Assembly (NCBI GenBank): GCA_900239685.1
Contig: OENT01000640.1
Coordinates: forward strand, 1 to 64,000
DNA length: 64,000 bases
Reading direction: 5' to 3'
From: Rotaria macrura
Taxonomy: Eukaryota > Rotifera > Eurotatoria > Philodinida > Philodinidae
Positions 26,201-41,817 of the stretch are shown here, one piece after another; position 1 is the first letter of the stretch; the number at the start of each line of letters is the position of its first letter. The position numbers were made by a program, and so were the translations under genes. The notes below the pieces were generated by a model, which searched no databases, had not been told where the DNA came from, and worked only from the letters and a program-made list of their open reading frames with translations.

Positions 26201-26935
26201 TTATAGTTTGATTTGTTTATTTGCAGAATTTAATAAACGATCAACGTTACTAAAAACAGTTTTTTTCAGACCACGACTACTTTGTGATGTTATCATGTCT
26301 ATATCATTTTCATCTGAACTATCACACATATTTTCTTCAATATCGTAATGAATTTGATTATCATTAGCATTTTCAACATTATTTCCATCATTCGCAATTA
26401 AACCACATTTATCTGATGATGACGTATGCATACCAATAGTACTTAGTACAGTTTCAGCAGTTTTGATTGGAAAACTTCTTTGACTGCTTGTTGATGAACA
26501 AACACTACGACGTGAACGATTCTTTTCCGAAGCACTATTTATAAACGTCTGTTGAGATGATAGCGTTGTGAATGTTGTTGGCGAACCATTTTCATATGAA
26601 TTTTGTGATAAAGAGTATGATGCAATACTTAAATTCGATACTGATGAATTATCTTCGGACATATTAAAAAGATTTGTTAGAGAATCAGATTTTTGTCTTA
26701 TATTTGTGGATAAACTACAAACACTGTCTATTTCACTTATATCACTCGTTGAACCAGTCATTGAGACTATAGAGATGAAAAGAAAAAAATAATAATAATA
26801 ACAATAATAAATGTATGTATTTAGTTTTAAATTGACAATTTTACTTGATTGTTGTGATATTGACGGAGATATGTACTCTTCCATTTCAAGATAAGTCGGA
26901 GAATGTTGTGGGAGAATACGCCTTTGAAATTTCAT
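26201..26935 (-). CDS. Ser-rich protein of unknown function
   Basis: Two exons, 26845-26935 and 26201-26766, separated by a 78-bp intron (donor GTAAAA, acceptor after a pyrimidine tract ending CTATAG). The joined frame is 218 residues. Read without splicing, the intron would encode an implausible Tyr/Phe run, which supports splicing. The protein is low-complexity, rich in Ser, Asn, Thr and acidic residues, with blocks such as SSTSSQRSF and CDSSDENDID, and ends with a basic segment (RGLKKTVFSNVDRLL). No domain, signal peptide or membrane helix is evident. It could be a disordered regulatory protein; upstream exons are possible. I do not recognise the family. Confidence 0.6.
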   Translation of the reverse strand: MKFQRRILPQHSPTYLEMEEYISPSISQQSSKIVNLKLNTYIYYCYYYYFFLFISIVSMTGSTSDISEIDSVCSLSTNIRQKSDSLTNLFNMSEDNSSVSNLSIASYSLSQNSYENGSPTTFTTLSSQQTFINSASEKNRSRRSVCSSTSSQRSFPIKTAETVLSTIGMHTSSSDKCGLIANDGNNVENANDNQIHYDIEENMCDSSDENDIDMITSQSSRGLKKTVFSNVDRLLNSANKQIKL

Positions 26936-27120
26936 TTTCTTCTTGCTTATGAAATTCGTAGTTCACCTTCACTAAATAAGGTCACATCGAAGATTCACCC
27001 GCTCGTTCGATTATTGTTTTTTGTTGTTATTCGTTGTCATCGTGGTTAATGCAAATATAAGGAGAAGAAAGGCAAAGAGAAAAAAAAACGAAACGCAAAT
27101 GATGACTAAATGCCTAGATG

Positions 27121-27180
27121 TGTGAGAGAGGGAGGGAGAATGAGAGTGAGAGAGAGAGAGAGAGGGAGAAAAAAAAGAAA
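27121..27180. repeat. Purine-rich (GA)n tract
   Basis: Imperfect GAGAGAGAGAG simple repeat on the plus strand between the Ser-rich gene and the EF-hand gene. 26936-27703 is otherwise intergenic with homopolymer A/T runs and no supported gene. Confidence 0.85.
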
Positions 27181-27703
27181 GTTAAATATTTTTTCCGACT
27201 CGACCGAAACAACCAATAGTGGAATTTGAGCACAGTTTGCGTGCGGCAGACGGGAAATAGAGAAGACAACGGTTCACATATACTATTTTTTAAATATTAT
27301 AACTGGATTTCTTTTGACACTGAGAAAAAAAGAACCATGTAAATTTATTGTTGTATATGTCATATTCTTTTTTTTTACTTTTATTGATTACGTGACACTA
27401 TTGTTAATGTGTACCACCAATCTTGTGCAAATGGATTTCATTACTTATGTTCTGTATTCTATGTTTTTTTTTATATACGTGAAGAAACAGAGAAAAAAAG
27501 AGGAAGAACATAAATGAGTAGAAGAAAAAAAGTGAATTGGTAATCAGCCAAGTATAATGAATCAATACAATGACATGCACAACATAAGAAGGAACGAAAA
27601 AAAAAAAAAAGAACAAGCGAAATCGTTTTTCTTTTTTCTTCTTCCAACGAATATTTAATTTTCTTTCATGAACAAACAAACGAAATACAATTGTTTGATT
27701 GTA

Positions 27704-28562
27704 TCAAGATTCTCTTTCGACAAGTGCAGAAAATTCTATGTTTAAAGAAAATAAAACGAGTAAACAAACTTTAAATTGTTTGTAAACAAAAAGAAAAAAA
27801 CCTATTTATCATTTACCTTCAATTGATATTTTTCCATTTCCATCACGATCAACTTGAGCAATCATGCATCGAACCTACGTAATAAATCATTTATCACAAG
27901 ATGCAAAACATTTTTCGTAACGAACTTCTTCATCTGAAAAATGTCGTCCGAGTTGATCAAGAATAATTTTTAATTCATCAGCTTCAATAAAACCATCATG
28001 ATTATGATCGAATCTTCGAAATGCTTCGAGAATTTCCGATCGAGAAAACTTTTTAAAATATGTATCTGCGACTATTTCAGCAAATTCTTCGAATTCAATA
28101 CGACCTAGATGCAAAAAAAATACAAAGAGATATGTAAAACAAAAAACAACATGATCAATTATTTGTTCCGATAACAAACCGCTTCCTAGAATAAAAATAT
28201 GGCAAAAGAAATAAAATCATTGTTTTATTTACAAAAACCTTACTATCAGAATCTATGGCTGAAAACATTTGTCGAATTTCTTGTTCAGATAGATGAACAC
28301 CTAATGCATGTAGAACTTGTTTCAATTCAACAACTGATATACTTCCACTACTATCAGTATCGAATAAATCGAATGCTTGTCGAAGTTCTAAAATAGAACA
28401 ACAATATAATTCATATGTAATAAAATTCAAAAGACAACAACAACATCATATACCTCTTATTTGATTAGAAGTTAATATTCGTGTTTTCTTTTGCTATAAA
28501 ATAATTATTAGACATTGTATAACATATCATATAAACGTGTAAGAAAAGCTTACAGTAGACAT
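27704..28562 (-). CDS. Calmodulin/troponin-C-like 4-EF-hand protein
   Basis: Seven coding exons on the minus strand: 28554-28562, 28454-28493, 28244-28387, 28180-28185, 27926-28104, 27817-27874, 27704-27735. They sum to 468 nt, 155 residues. Four EF-hand loops start with Asp and end with Glu at position 12: residues 26-37, 62-73, 99-110, 135-146. All should bind calcium by sequence. The second loop (DSDRSGRIEFEE) is built only if a 6-nt microexon (GAAGCG) is included; the fourth loop obtains its Glu12 from the last exon. The length fits troponin C or calmodulin-like proteins; the sequence differs from canonical calmodulin, so a muscle or regulatory calcium sensor is likely, without further precision. 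The donor of the fifth coding exon (GTTCGT) is non-consensus. Confidence 0.9.
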
Positions 28563-31500
28563 TTATAATCACGTTGGCATAAATTATCTAAAACGAATAA
28601 GTTTTTTTTTTTGCCAATATAGATACATCATATTTGCGAGATTACACTTTAAAATCTGCGGAGTAAAATACATCAATATGTGTAATTCCTGTTTCTTTTC
28701 GTTTTTCTTCTTCTCCTAATTTCTCTTATTACTTCATGAATGTGTAGAAGGATCTAAAAAAGAAAATAGAGAAGAAATAGAATAGAAGATCTATGGTGCT
28801 ATTTTTTTTTTGTTTTTTATTCACAGAAATCAACCATCAGTAGTCTTGTATGTGTGGGTGTGCTCGTTGATTATACAAATTAGCTTGCAAACATATTATT
28901 TCTTTTTCCGTTATGTTTTTTTCTAATTATATATTGATATCTCAAGCGAAAACATCATCCATACATTTTTCTAGTCTAACTAATGAAAACTTGTAAGATG
29001 TTAAATTAAGATTTACTTTACTTGAACTTGTTTTTTTTCTTTCTCTCTAATGTAAAATATGTTCATTTCATAATTAATAATACAAAATAAAAAAAAAGAA
29101 AAGAAACTAACATATCTAGTGTTTACTTAATGTAATTCTTGGTTATTTATGCATTTTCTACTTATCGAATCAAGTTTACAGGAAAAACAATGAAAGTATC
29201 GAATTTGTATTCTCACGGTCTTCTATGAAAATAAGAAGAATTATTATCTATATAGGTATATAAGAGAATCATATTTCAAGTATACGTATCTATATAACCA
29301 GAGCAGGATTGAAGAAGAAATACAGAAGAATCATGGACTAACACATAAAAATTGTGTTTTATTCATGAAGAAGTAAAATTTATCTATTGTTTGATTAGAA
29401 GAATTTCTGGGATGTGTCAAAAATAAAAACTACAAGGCAAGAATATAGTTACTAGTAGTTCGATCTCTCTCTCTCTATATATATACGCTCTTCTTTTTTC
29501 TTTTTCATTCTATATTAATGCAAAGCATGCTGTTGACTTTTAAGCATACATAAACAAGGTATATCCATAAGTTTTGACATGTTGTTTCTATTCTAATCTT
29601 TTATTTTATTTTATTTTTCTTTCTTCCTGATATTGTCTATTTTAATTAATATCCTTTCACTTAATTTACTGATGTTGAAGACTAGTACGGCGTACATAAG
29701 AATAAAAAATACGACGAATGGTATAGTTTAGACTGATGAACGTGTAATGCATTCAAAATGTCTCTAACAAACATAACAGGAAGTTAGAATATCTTGAAAG
29801 TTAATAGTTGTTAGAGAAAATAATGTTAAATCTTGCCTGTCATTTATGGAGAAAAAAAATATATACAGTACATTAAAATTTGATAATAGATTTTGAATAT
29901 ATTTTCAAGAGAATATGAATCAATGATTTTTATTTGTTTGTTATAAATTAATAAAAATAGATTTTGTTTATTAACATGAAACTAATTACTTGTTATGAAA
30001 ATAGATTTTGTTTTCAGAATATTTTTCCAACACTATAGTACTTTTCTTCAAATAATATTTTACATATATATATATATATATATAATAACGTCGTTAATAT
30101 TATAATTAACACATATCAAGAATGGAACGAACAACTCGTAAAGTAATTTCACTGCTAGTAGTTTGTGTTTTTTTTTAATCAAAAATTTACCCTTGACATT
30201 CTTCTTCATAAAATAATGTATTTACATCTTCTGAACTATTCTCAATTAACTGAAAAGATAAAACATGAACTTGTTCAGATATCGAATCACGTATATCAAC
30301 ATACATTCCATGGATATATTCATACTAACTATATAGACTCTTATTTGATCTTAAGCCATGCTCCATATTATAAACTTTATTATCAATCGATGCAGAATCA
30401 CGTGAACTCTATCACCTATAATTAATCAAAATGAATGTAAGACAATATCTGCGATGGTATCTTAACTCAATGAAAATATTATCGTCGGTCTTAAGAAAAC
30501 AAACAAAAGCAGATATTATAAAATGATTTGTGCTTATAGCTCTATTGAAGAAGCTAGTTTAATGATTTTGTATGTCACGTAACTTCCAGGCCATTTTATA
30601 AGCATCTACTGCAAAAGAAACGTATCTCAAATGACTGAGATAATTTATCTATCATGAAAGACAATTACTTTTCTCTAATTATAATTTTAGAATGACACAA
30701 AAGAAGAACAAAACTCAAATATAAATGTGTAGACATACATTGGTTTGCAAAAACAAAAAGAGAATTGGACATGTAATTTTTTCACGAAAGCTCCGACAGG
30801 CAACATTCTTTTTTGTTAGTTTTATTATGGCTTGATAGTCAACAAAGAACACTAATCAGAGTGATCGTCGTTTTTAATATTATTTTTTTCATACATCTCC
30901 GCAAGAAGTATACAGAACAAAATTCGAAGTATTGTTTTTCGGTTTCTTTCGATTGTCTAAATCCATACTTACTGAAATTATGTTCAATGAGCGTTTCTCA
31001 TAGTAAGCACCAGTTCTAAGTACCTTTCTGAAATTTCCAATGAATCATAACGGTGGTCGATTTTAGTTTCAATCCGATATTTTTCATTCTTTTTATATCT
31101 GTATATTCAAACGTTTGTTTTGTTTTCTCTCTCGTTTCAACATTGTTCGTGCAACGTGACATTAATCTCTGATTATTACGTGTTCAAGTTTTTGTGTTTG
31201 TAAACTGTGCGTCCTTCTAAAAACAGTTCGATGTTCAATTATTTTCCTTAATGAATCAGAACGAATCAAGATGTAACTCATTAGAACTTGATGATGATTC
31301 CCATGTATTAATAACTGTCAGAAAGAAGAAAAAAAAAAGAAATAAATCGAATTCGTTTTTCTCGACACACTTTTATTTTAAGGACAAAATGTTTTCTATC
31401 TGTAAAACAGTAATATTCATTTTATACGAAATAAAAACAAATCAACGAGTGTAACCAATTGATAAGCCTAACGTTATTGATCATTTCTAATTTATGAACT

Positions 31501-33336
31501 AATTTGCTACAATACCAATGTATGAATAATAAGATGAAAATTAAATTTCGTACATCCATGAAAAAGATTCATATCTATTGTTAGAACTCATTGGCATCAT
31601 TAGTTTTTTTCTTGAATACTGTTAAAAATACTTTTTGATGTTCATCACTTATGAAACTTGTCAGCTAATACTAGTACATAATTCACATGACACAACAGAA
31701 TTTGAGTATCGTAGAGAACAAGAAATGTATTATCATCTATACTAGTTCAACTCAGTTGATCTTTCTCGATTACGTCTTTACCAGAATTGATTATCTTGAA
31801 AATTGATCTGTCAAATTCAGTAATTAATTGTTCTGGTTAAATGTTACGGAATCAACAAGAAAAAACAATATACTCATGAGAAAAGTAAAAACTTTTGCGA
31901 CTAACTATAACGACGCAAATGATTGTTTGCAAGAACATTACTTTTTACTTCGATAAAATGCACTTGAATCTATACTTTTGAAATGTTTCATTCCGATAAA
32001 AATATTATTACAACTCGATGCACTTTATTTCAATAGAAAATACGATATTAAAAATAGAATTCATTGAATTTCTTTTTTTTTATTATGATCTAATAATTAT
32101 GAGATGTTGTTTTTTTTCCTTATTTTCAAAAGATAGACACTATCTATTTAATAATTAGAAATAAAGGTTCTTATCAATGGGAATATACAGCGTAGACTTA
32201 AGGATCAATCTCCAGTGTTTTCTATTTCAATCATAGAATTCATAAATAAATTCCAATGTCAACATATTATTATTTATTGAATAGTTCAAGTTATGCAATA
32301 TCGATGATATGTATATATACGTATATTTACAGTTGTTCTTTTCTTATGCATGCTAATGAAAGTTTAGAATCTTTAGTTATGACATAGAATACCAATTGAG
32401 AGATATCTTCTTTATTTTTATAAATATAATCTAGAAAAAGCTATGCAAAACTAGACTTGAAATGTAAAGGAAAAATAATCTTACTATTCCACTTTGGCAC
32501 AGACTATGACTGACATACACAATACGGAAACATCTCAAAACATGAGAGACACGTTTGAAACGACTCATTACTTATATGCTTAACATTATCTTTCCATCAT
32601 AATATAGATCGTAATCACCATGAAAGTATCATAGACTGTAAACAACATTATTGATGAACCATCAAAGACTATTAATATATACAAATACTATCTCGTTCTA
32701 ATAAATGAACAACTTTCATATCGAATAACTGAAGTATAATGAAAATATTCAGACAAAAGTAGATTTAATTGAATGATATATTGTGCTATTTAATAATAAC
32801 AACGAGATTGCGTTTCACATGTTTATTCTCTAGAGATTATATTCATATCTTTTACAGTTTGGATCCACTGATATAATTTGCTTAGAAAATTATTTACGTT
32901 GAATACAAAATTTCTTTATCTGATACAGCTCGAAAATGATGAATATTATTAGTCCCACGTTATTTTTTCAATTAGAATCCAATCTCGTCAACGTATTAAA
33001 TTATTCTTTTATATTTCTCGAATAAAGAGTAACTTACTCTCCTATTGGATTAAAATAGAAAAATTTATCGTGTGAAACAATGAGAAGTATGAAAATTTTA
33101 AAATGAATTTTCATCATTAGATTATGAATCGTATCTTCTTAATCGATCTATGTATGTATATGTATTTTTGTGTTTTTTTTTGCTTCGTACGATTCGAAGA
33201 TCACTAAAATTCTAATAGAAAAGAGAAATGTACAAAAAACCAAACAAACAAAACGTCAACAAAATCGTTTTTCCCAGATATGTTTGTTGAAATGGAAAAG
33301 CACCAACGATTATTTAAAAAAAAACAGATGTATTAA
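28563..33336. other. Long AT-rich intergenic stretch
   Basis: About 4.8 kb with no supported gene on either strand. It has simple repeats: CT/TA run at about 29465-29486 and (TA)n at about 30063-30084. It probably includes the upstream region of the EF-hand gene and 3' sequence of the next minus-strand gene. Confidence 0.5.
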
Positions 33337-33894
33337 TTAAACAGATGACAATGAATTATCACCTGAACTATGAATACTTGTAAGTGAATGATTATCAATA
33401 TCATATTGTGTTGTATATAAATCTGTTTGATCAAGATCAAATGCATGATCCCAATCTAATTCGGCTTTTCGATTACGATATTGACCATGTTGTTTGGGTT
33501 GTCTTTGTTTATAATTGGAATAAACAGTTTTATTATTATTAATATTACAATTATGATAAAAAGATAATTGACTATCTTTTATTTCCATTAATGGACGAAT
33601 CGGTTGTTTAGCTTGATTATAACAATGAAAACGATCATTATTTTGTGTACGACATTGTTGAATTGTAGATGATGAAGAACATGTAAAATGTTCTTGCGAT
33701 TGTTGATATCGACGATTACTATTATAATAAATAGTTGTCGGATAGGAATAATTTGTGTGATAATTATTTTTCGAACGATATGCTCGAGGTTTTGAACACG
33801 TTTCTGTGACTGATCTCTCATCTGTTTCATTTTTCACTGTAATAAGTAGACTAGGATATCGACATGAACGTTTTTGATAGTTAGTCATGTTCAC
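33337..33894 (-). CDS. Asn/Gln/Tyr-rich hypothetical protein
   Basis: A 185-residue open frame, long for this AT-rich region. Composition is biased to Asn, Gln, Tyr, Ser and Arg (e.g. RYQQSQEHF, YNQAKQPIRP), with a C-terminal acidic segment AELDWDHAFDLDQTDLY followed by a Ser-rich end. No domain or membrane helix seen. The tail resembles a short linear interaction motif more than a fold. Upstream exons may exist; the first ATG in frame is used. Unknown function. Confidence 0.55.
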   Translation of the reverse strand: MNMTNYQKRSCRYPSLLITVKNETDERSVTETCSKPRAYRSKNNYHTNYSYPTTIYYNSNRRYQQSQEHFTCSSSSTIQQCRTQNNDRFHCYNQAKQPIRPLMEIKDSQLSFYHNCNINNNKTVYSNYKQRQPKQHGQYRNRKAELDWDHAFDLDQTDLYTTQYDIDNHSLTSIHSSGDNSLSSV

Positions 33895-36769
33895 CGTTTT
33901 AATAATAGCTACTCCGGTAATTGTGTGATTCTGTTCAATGTGTCAAAACGAATTAACGCTCTAAAATGAAAAACTAAAAATAAATAGATGAAAAAAGAAA
34001 CAAACATTCACACAATTTGAAGAGGATCAACCTTCATTCGCCATTAAACATGTTTCACATCTATCAGTTTATTAAATCGAATAGAGAACGAGTGTATGAA
34101 GAATAAAATCAATGTTGATTTTTTATTCGTTCAGATTCAAAAAAAAAAGAAAATCTAGACGTAAATCAAATGAAATGTCACCTACTTTCAATAAAAACAC
34201 TGTCAAAGGATCAAACAGTTTAAATATCATCTATTGAATGATGGTATGCTTTATGTACAAAGGAATACTGTTCATGTCTACACATACATCTTAGAATCTA
34301 TTTTGATAAATATCTACTATATTTACGGCGGTATTTATCTTCTCATAAACGAACGACTTACTTAATAAAACCAACAGTAAACGATCGATCGTCATATACA
34401 AAAAGAAATCAATAAGAACTTTTGAATTCGTTTCTACTTCGAAACAAGATATAGAACAAAACTAACAGCTGCTACCAATGTAAATATTAAAAAGAAGAAG
34501 AAGAATAGATACCAATAAATTAACAGAAGAGTAGTATTACTATTCTCTGTTAAATATGATAACTTACTTTTATTATTTCTATTAAACAGAAGAATTGCTT
34601 TTCTTCTCGTTCCATGTCTTATATGAAAAGGAATCTAGTTTATTTAGTAAATGGTATTAGTGAAGCAACACTTATTGCTTTTGAAGGCGAATTGGAAGAG
34701 AACGAATGACAGTAGTTGATGAACGAATGACTTTTGCCTCTCGCACACGTTCGATTGAAGTGGATCGACTGCAAGCAGGATACCAACATACAATTGCTTC
34801 TCTATATTCATCTGACACTTTTTTTTTCGCTGTCTTACTTCGGTAAAATACAATGAAAGAAAAACTTATTTTTCAAAATAAAAAAATCAAACAAAATTTT
34901 CTTCGCAAATACACATTCTAATCTTAGAGTAGAGCATGTGCTTAGTGTGCTGTTTTTGTGTATCGCTCAATAAATAAATACAACATTTTTGTTACAAGCA
35001 CTGTTTATAAACACTTCTGACTTGCTACGAATATCAATATACACTCACCAACAATCGATAAATAGACGAGTAACTCCTGACATTTATCATTGTGCGGACT
35101 AAAAAAAAGTGTGTATGTATGCTATGTACAGTATCAACAATAATGACGAACAAGAAGAAGAAGAAAAGAAAAACAGAAGAAAATAGCGAATAAGCCGTGA
35201 AATGCAGACATATACAATAATTAGTAAAGACATACAAGACACAGCGAACAAGATACATGAGCGTGAGCGAAAGATTGAAAACAAATGAAAGTCACTGACT
35301 TGTTATCGTCACGCTGTGAATATAAGAAAATGCGTCTGTCGACCTATCAGTTATAATAATTAATTCAAAGTGGCATTCGTATCAACAAAATGGATCTGGC
35401 TACAATTTACTCATCAATTACGCATTCCTCATTTCTTCTTCAATTATAAGATATGATGTGTGTGCGCACGATAATTTTATTTCTGTCTCTCTCTCTCTCT
35501 CTCTTGAATCACATTTTTATCAGATATAAATACATATGATTGTGTTTTGAATATACAATTAAAAGAGAAGCATTATAGCACAAGAGAATGTTCTCTTTTA
35601 TTTGTGAGATTCAAGGTAAAATCTAATGATTTGTTTCTTTTCGCAGTTCTGAGGTATATTTTCATATAAGTTAAATTTCCCAAGTGTCATTCGTCGTGTA
35701 AATATCATCGTACTGACCCAGGTTAGAGATAAAAATCAACGAACACGTACTCAAACTCCATAAAAGATGGATGACTCCTAGATTGTAACTAGTATTCAGA
35801 TGCAAAACGTTTTCATGTACAACAACAACAAGAAAAAGACATGGATTGTTAGATGAAATATTGTCATTTTGTTACTTGTTATCTTCAAAAACCATTGTAT
35901 TCAATGTTTCTAACGGAAATTTGAGACAATATTGTTATTTGGTTCTGCACATGTTGGGTTATACGAATACATGGTAACATAATAAAGTGCACTCAGATAA
36001 TATTTTTCAAAAAGGTGGAGAAAAGAAAAAGAAAGAATCTTTATCGTTAACAGGCAAAAGGCGATAAGCGATTCATAAAGTTTTGTTTTTTTTAAACTTT
36101 ATTCGTGATAAAAGATCCAAAACGAGATTGGAAGAAGAAGCAAAAAACGCAATAAAATATTCTAGAATAATTGAATAAGTCATATGCTTCATCATTTCTT
36201 CACTTGAAAATTCATCGAAACATCTCACACATTGAACTATTGTTGTATTGTATAGAACATTTTGAGCAAAGAATGCAGCAGTATATTTTAATATTAAAGA
36301 CAGCAACCGAAGCTGTTGCGTAAACGTGGTGGTTACTAGATACGCGATTGTCAGTTAAAAATACTGTTTCATCTTATATTTAATATCACACGTATTCCAT
36401 ACATCCATCAACGCCATCTATATAAATATCGTGTAGCAATCATAAATTTTATTTTAATGTATCGATTTTTTTCCAGATAGGTCTACGAAAAGAAGGCAAT
36501 ACAATGTATGTTGATTAAATGATATTTAATTGATTGATATTGAAGGCTGTTGCATAGCAATAGAAGAATTTCAAAACAAAATGATTATTCCAGATTGACA
36601 TTATATCGTTTTGCTGTGTTTTTCTTGTGAATGAAATAGATCTCGACTGTATTTGAAGCACATTAAGTGAAATAATATTTGCATTTCATTTTATATTTCT
36701 GTATTTTCATCCTAAAAAGATTTTGTTTTTTTCTAAATCTTTTATTTTTTACACAGTCGATTTCAAACA
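33895..36769. other. Intergenic and 5' region of the ZC2HC1 gene
   Basis: No coding gene supported. A (CT)n run lies at about 35486-35504. A stretch at about 36478-36507 flanked by CCAG and GTATGT could be a 5'-UTR exon of the downstream gene (inference only). Confidence 0.4.
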
Positions 36770-38669
<1,900 letters not shown>

Positions 38670-39602
38670 ATACGTAGCGAATTATTTTCTGTACAGAACA
38701 TTATTTGCCTTTTTTGCTTTCTTTTTTCTTCCACTGTTTCATGATCATTCTGTTACCGCTCTAAAACACCTGCTGCAAGCTAAAAACAAAGAAAAAATAG
38801 AAGTGCCTTACTAGAAAAGAAAAACTTAACAATAGATATCAATCTTCTGCATAATTTGATCGTATAACCGGTTTTATTATTTGGTTTAAAGCTTTTCGTT
38901 TGTTTGTTTTTAATGTTCATTTTTTCAATTAACCTTGCCTTGTGATTTATATTCTGAAGCAAAAACCAACTGGTCTTGTTTTTAATGATCGATCATTGTT
39001 AATGCCTTATTAAATTTACATTGTCATGTTTCCTTTTTTTAATGAATATTTACGACGAAAAAAAAAAGTATATACATGATAAGTTTTTGAACAAGAGTAT
39101 AGAAAAATCAATTATATATATATACATGAGCAGATATTTAATGAATTTCTTTTTCCTAATCTGTTTATAATTAAATATTCAATGACGAATGTGGCATAAG
39201 ACAAAGCAATAGGCTTTGGCTTTTTCCACATGAGAATGTAACAATTAGTGAGATGAATATTTTCATAAGGATAACTAATACATCACTACGTTAAAAACAA
39301 ACTTCTACATATTGTTTTTTTTTATTTCAATTTTTCAAATAAAATGGGTTATTTTTCAAAAAAAAAAGGACTTGAGTAAGCTTAACAGGAAGATAAATAT
39401 GTCGAGTAAAATCATGACGATCCATTGCAAAATAGAAGATATTCCATTTTCAATGTTTATTTATTCATGTACAACACCAGACATATCGAATCAAAGCATT
39501 AAAATAAATTCTTATTCATATACATACATATATGTATACTAATAATTTCCTGTTTTTCTTTGAACTAAAATTCTATCATTAAACTTGTAATCAACAAAAT
39601 AG
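38670..39602. other. Intergenic between convergent genes
   Basis: 3' flanks of the ZC2HC1 gene (plus strand) and the PKA regulatory-subunit gene (minus strand). AT-rich; no gene seen. Confidence 0.5.
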
Positions 39603-41817
39603 TTATTTAATATATTTGGACGTATTACGTTGTAATAAATCCATACATGGTCCTAGTAAACGTTCGAATGATTGAACTTCCAATGATGCTAATTTAATTT
39701 TATCACTAGCTACAATAACCGTTGCTGATCGAGGTTCATGATTGAGTAATGCAAGTTCTCCAAAGTAATCACCTTCATTTAAGCGTTTATGAAATTTTTC
39801 ATTTCGATATATATCACATTGACCATCTTCGATAAAAAACATTCGATCACCTCTATCACCTTGCTTTATTATAATATCATTGTGATAATATTCAATAGGT
39901 ATTAATGCATCAGCAACATTCGATCGTTCATAGTCCGTTAAAGATTGTAATATATCAAGACCACGTAAAAAATTTTCATACTTTTGTCGTTTACGAAAAG
40001 CATGCTTTAATACAAGTTTACGAAACGTTTGACGACCCATAATCCATAATATACCATCACTTGTTGCAATAACTGTTGCCGATCGTGGTTGATTATACAT
40101 TAGAGCTAATTCACCAAATGAACCTGTTTGATTATATTCACCAATTTTATTTGCTTGACTATTAGAATCACCGGCATTGGATACATAAACTTCATAAGTA
40201 CCTTTATCAATAACATAAAAATGATCTCCATCATCGCCTATTTTAAAATTGAAAATAGAAAATTAAACAGTATTGATTAGTTTAAATAGAAATTTTCATA
40301 TTACCTTGTCTTATAATGTATTCGCCGTTTTTAACCTGTTTTTCCCACATAGCATCAACAATTTGATCGATTTGTTTGGCTTCTAACGTACGAAATAATA
40401 AATTATTACACACATCATTTTTCAAGCGTTGTCTTTGTTCGTCGGTCTTAGGATAAACATGACAATGTTCATCATCAGTGTCGTCATCTTCAGGGTTGTA
40501 TCGTTCAGCTGCAACTGATACACGACGATATTCATTTCTTTTGACATAATAACGCTAAATAATTCCTATGAAATCTATGTAATACAATCAACAAATCATA
40601 CTCGTTTGTTTTCTGTGACAGGAACAACATCAGCTTCTTCACTTGATTCATTATCACTTGATGGTGATGATAATGGTGACAAACATTTAATTGATACATG
40701 CGTTGAATTCTCTTTTCCGAATATTGTTTTATCATGTTGTTGAATCATTAACGTATTTTCTAGAATAAAAAAATCATCTATATTTTAATACTAACGAGAG
40801 TTTCATGAATATCTATTCTTTTCTATCGATAATAATTCGATTAGCATAAGAAAATAAGAAAACATCACACACAATGTTATTTTTTATTTACTTCAAGCTT
40901 GTTAGTTTTTTTCTTATTCATTCTTAGAATGATTGTCAGAATGATTTATAAAATTAATTCTCGAAGATGATATTCAACTTAAAAGAAAAATATAGAAACT
41001 CAAATAAAATATTTACCGATGTTAATTGAAGAAATAGAAGAAAATAAAATGACGTTTATGATTTTTATTCTTGTTCACCATGATGACGCTAAACTTATGA
41101 TCAAATTTGAACATTAGAAAAGAGGAAAAAAACATATTTTACACTCCTGTCATGCAAACATCCATCATCTGTCGTTTCTGTTTTTCGTTAATAAACATAA
41201 TGAGACAAAACGCATTGTGATCTATTTCCAGTTTGCCCTTAGATAAGAACTCGTTATTTTTATTTTCTATTTCAAACATAACACAGTCAAAGGACAGTTA
41301 CAAAAAAAAATCTATGATCAGTATCGCTTTTCGTGTGAAATCGATCGATTCTGACGCAAAAGAATTTATTGTTGATTATTTTAATAAGAAATTACAGGGT
41401 CACTAAATTAAATACGGTGCGTTTCCGTTTATGAAACGAAACACAATGAAATTTACTATCGTCATTAATCACGTATGTGTGTGTTGAATTACCGAATGTT
41501 TTAATGTTCTATGACAAAACAAAAATTCTAATTAATAACTGACCTGATGACATGGCATCTTCGACGGGTGTTTGTGAGTCGTTTTCATGATGTCTAATGG
41601 AACGAGAGGAAGAAGAAGAAGAAGAAGGCGATGAAAACGGAACTGTCGTTATCATATTGTCATTAGTCATTAGTTGTGATTTTTGTTGTTGCTGTTGAAG
41701 TTTTGTAAAATAATCGGCAGCATGATCAATAATGTCACGTGGTTTCGCACGTAATACACTCAATGTAAAGTTACGTAGAATAATTGGTAATTCATTTGGA
41801 ATTTCAATTTGCGGCAT
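39603..41817 (-). CDS. PRKAR2: cAMP-dependent protein kinase type II regulatory subunit
   Basis: Four exons, 41544-41817, 40602-40759, 40305-40554, 39603-40237, joining to 438 residues. Residues 1-45 form the RII dimerisation/docking domain (IPNELPIILRNFTLSVLR, then AADYFTKL), which binds A-kinase anchoring proteins. A low-complexity linker (poly-Gln, poly-Ser) precedes the inhibitor site RRVSV at 154-158. As the site has Ser at the phospho-acceptor position, this is type II and can be phosphorylated by the catalytic subunit. Two cyclic-nucleotide-binding domains follow; each retains the phosphate-binding cassette: FGELAL 268-273 with PRSAT 278-282, and FGELAL 386-391 with PRSAT 396-400. It holds PKA inactive until cAMP binds. 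The C-terminal FERLLGPCMDL is typical. Confidence 0.96.
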
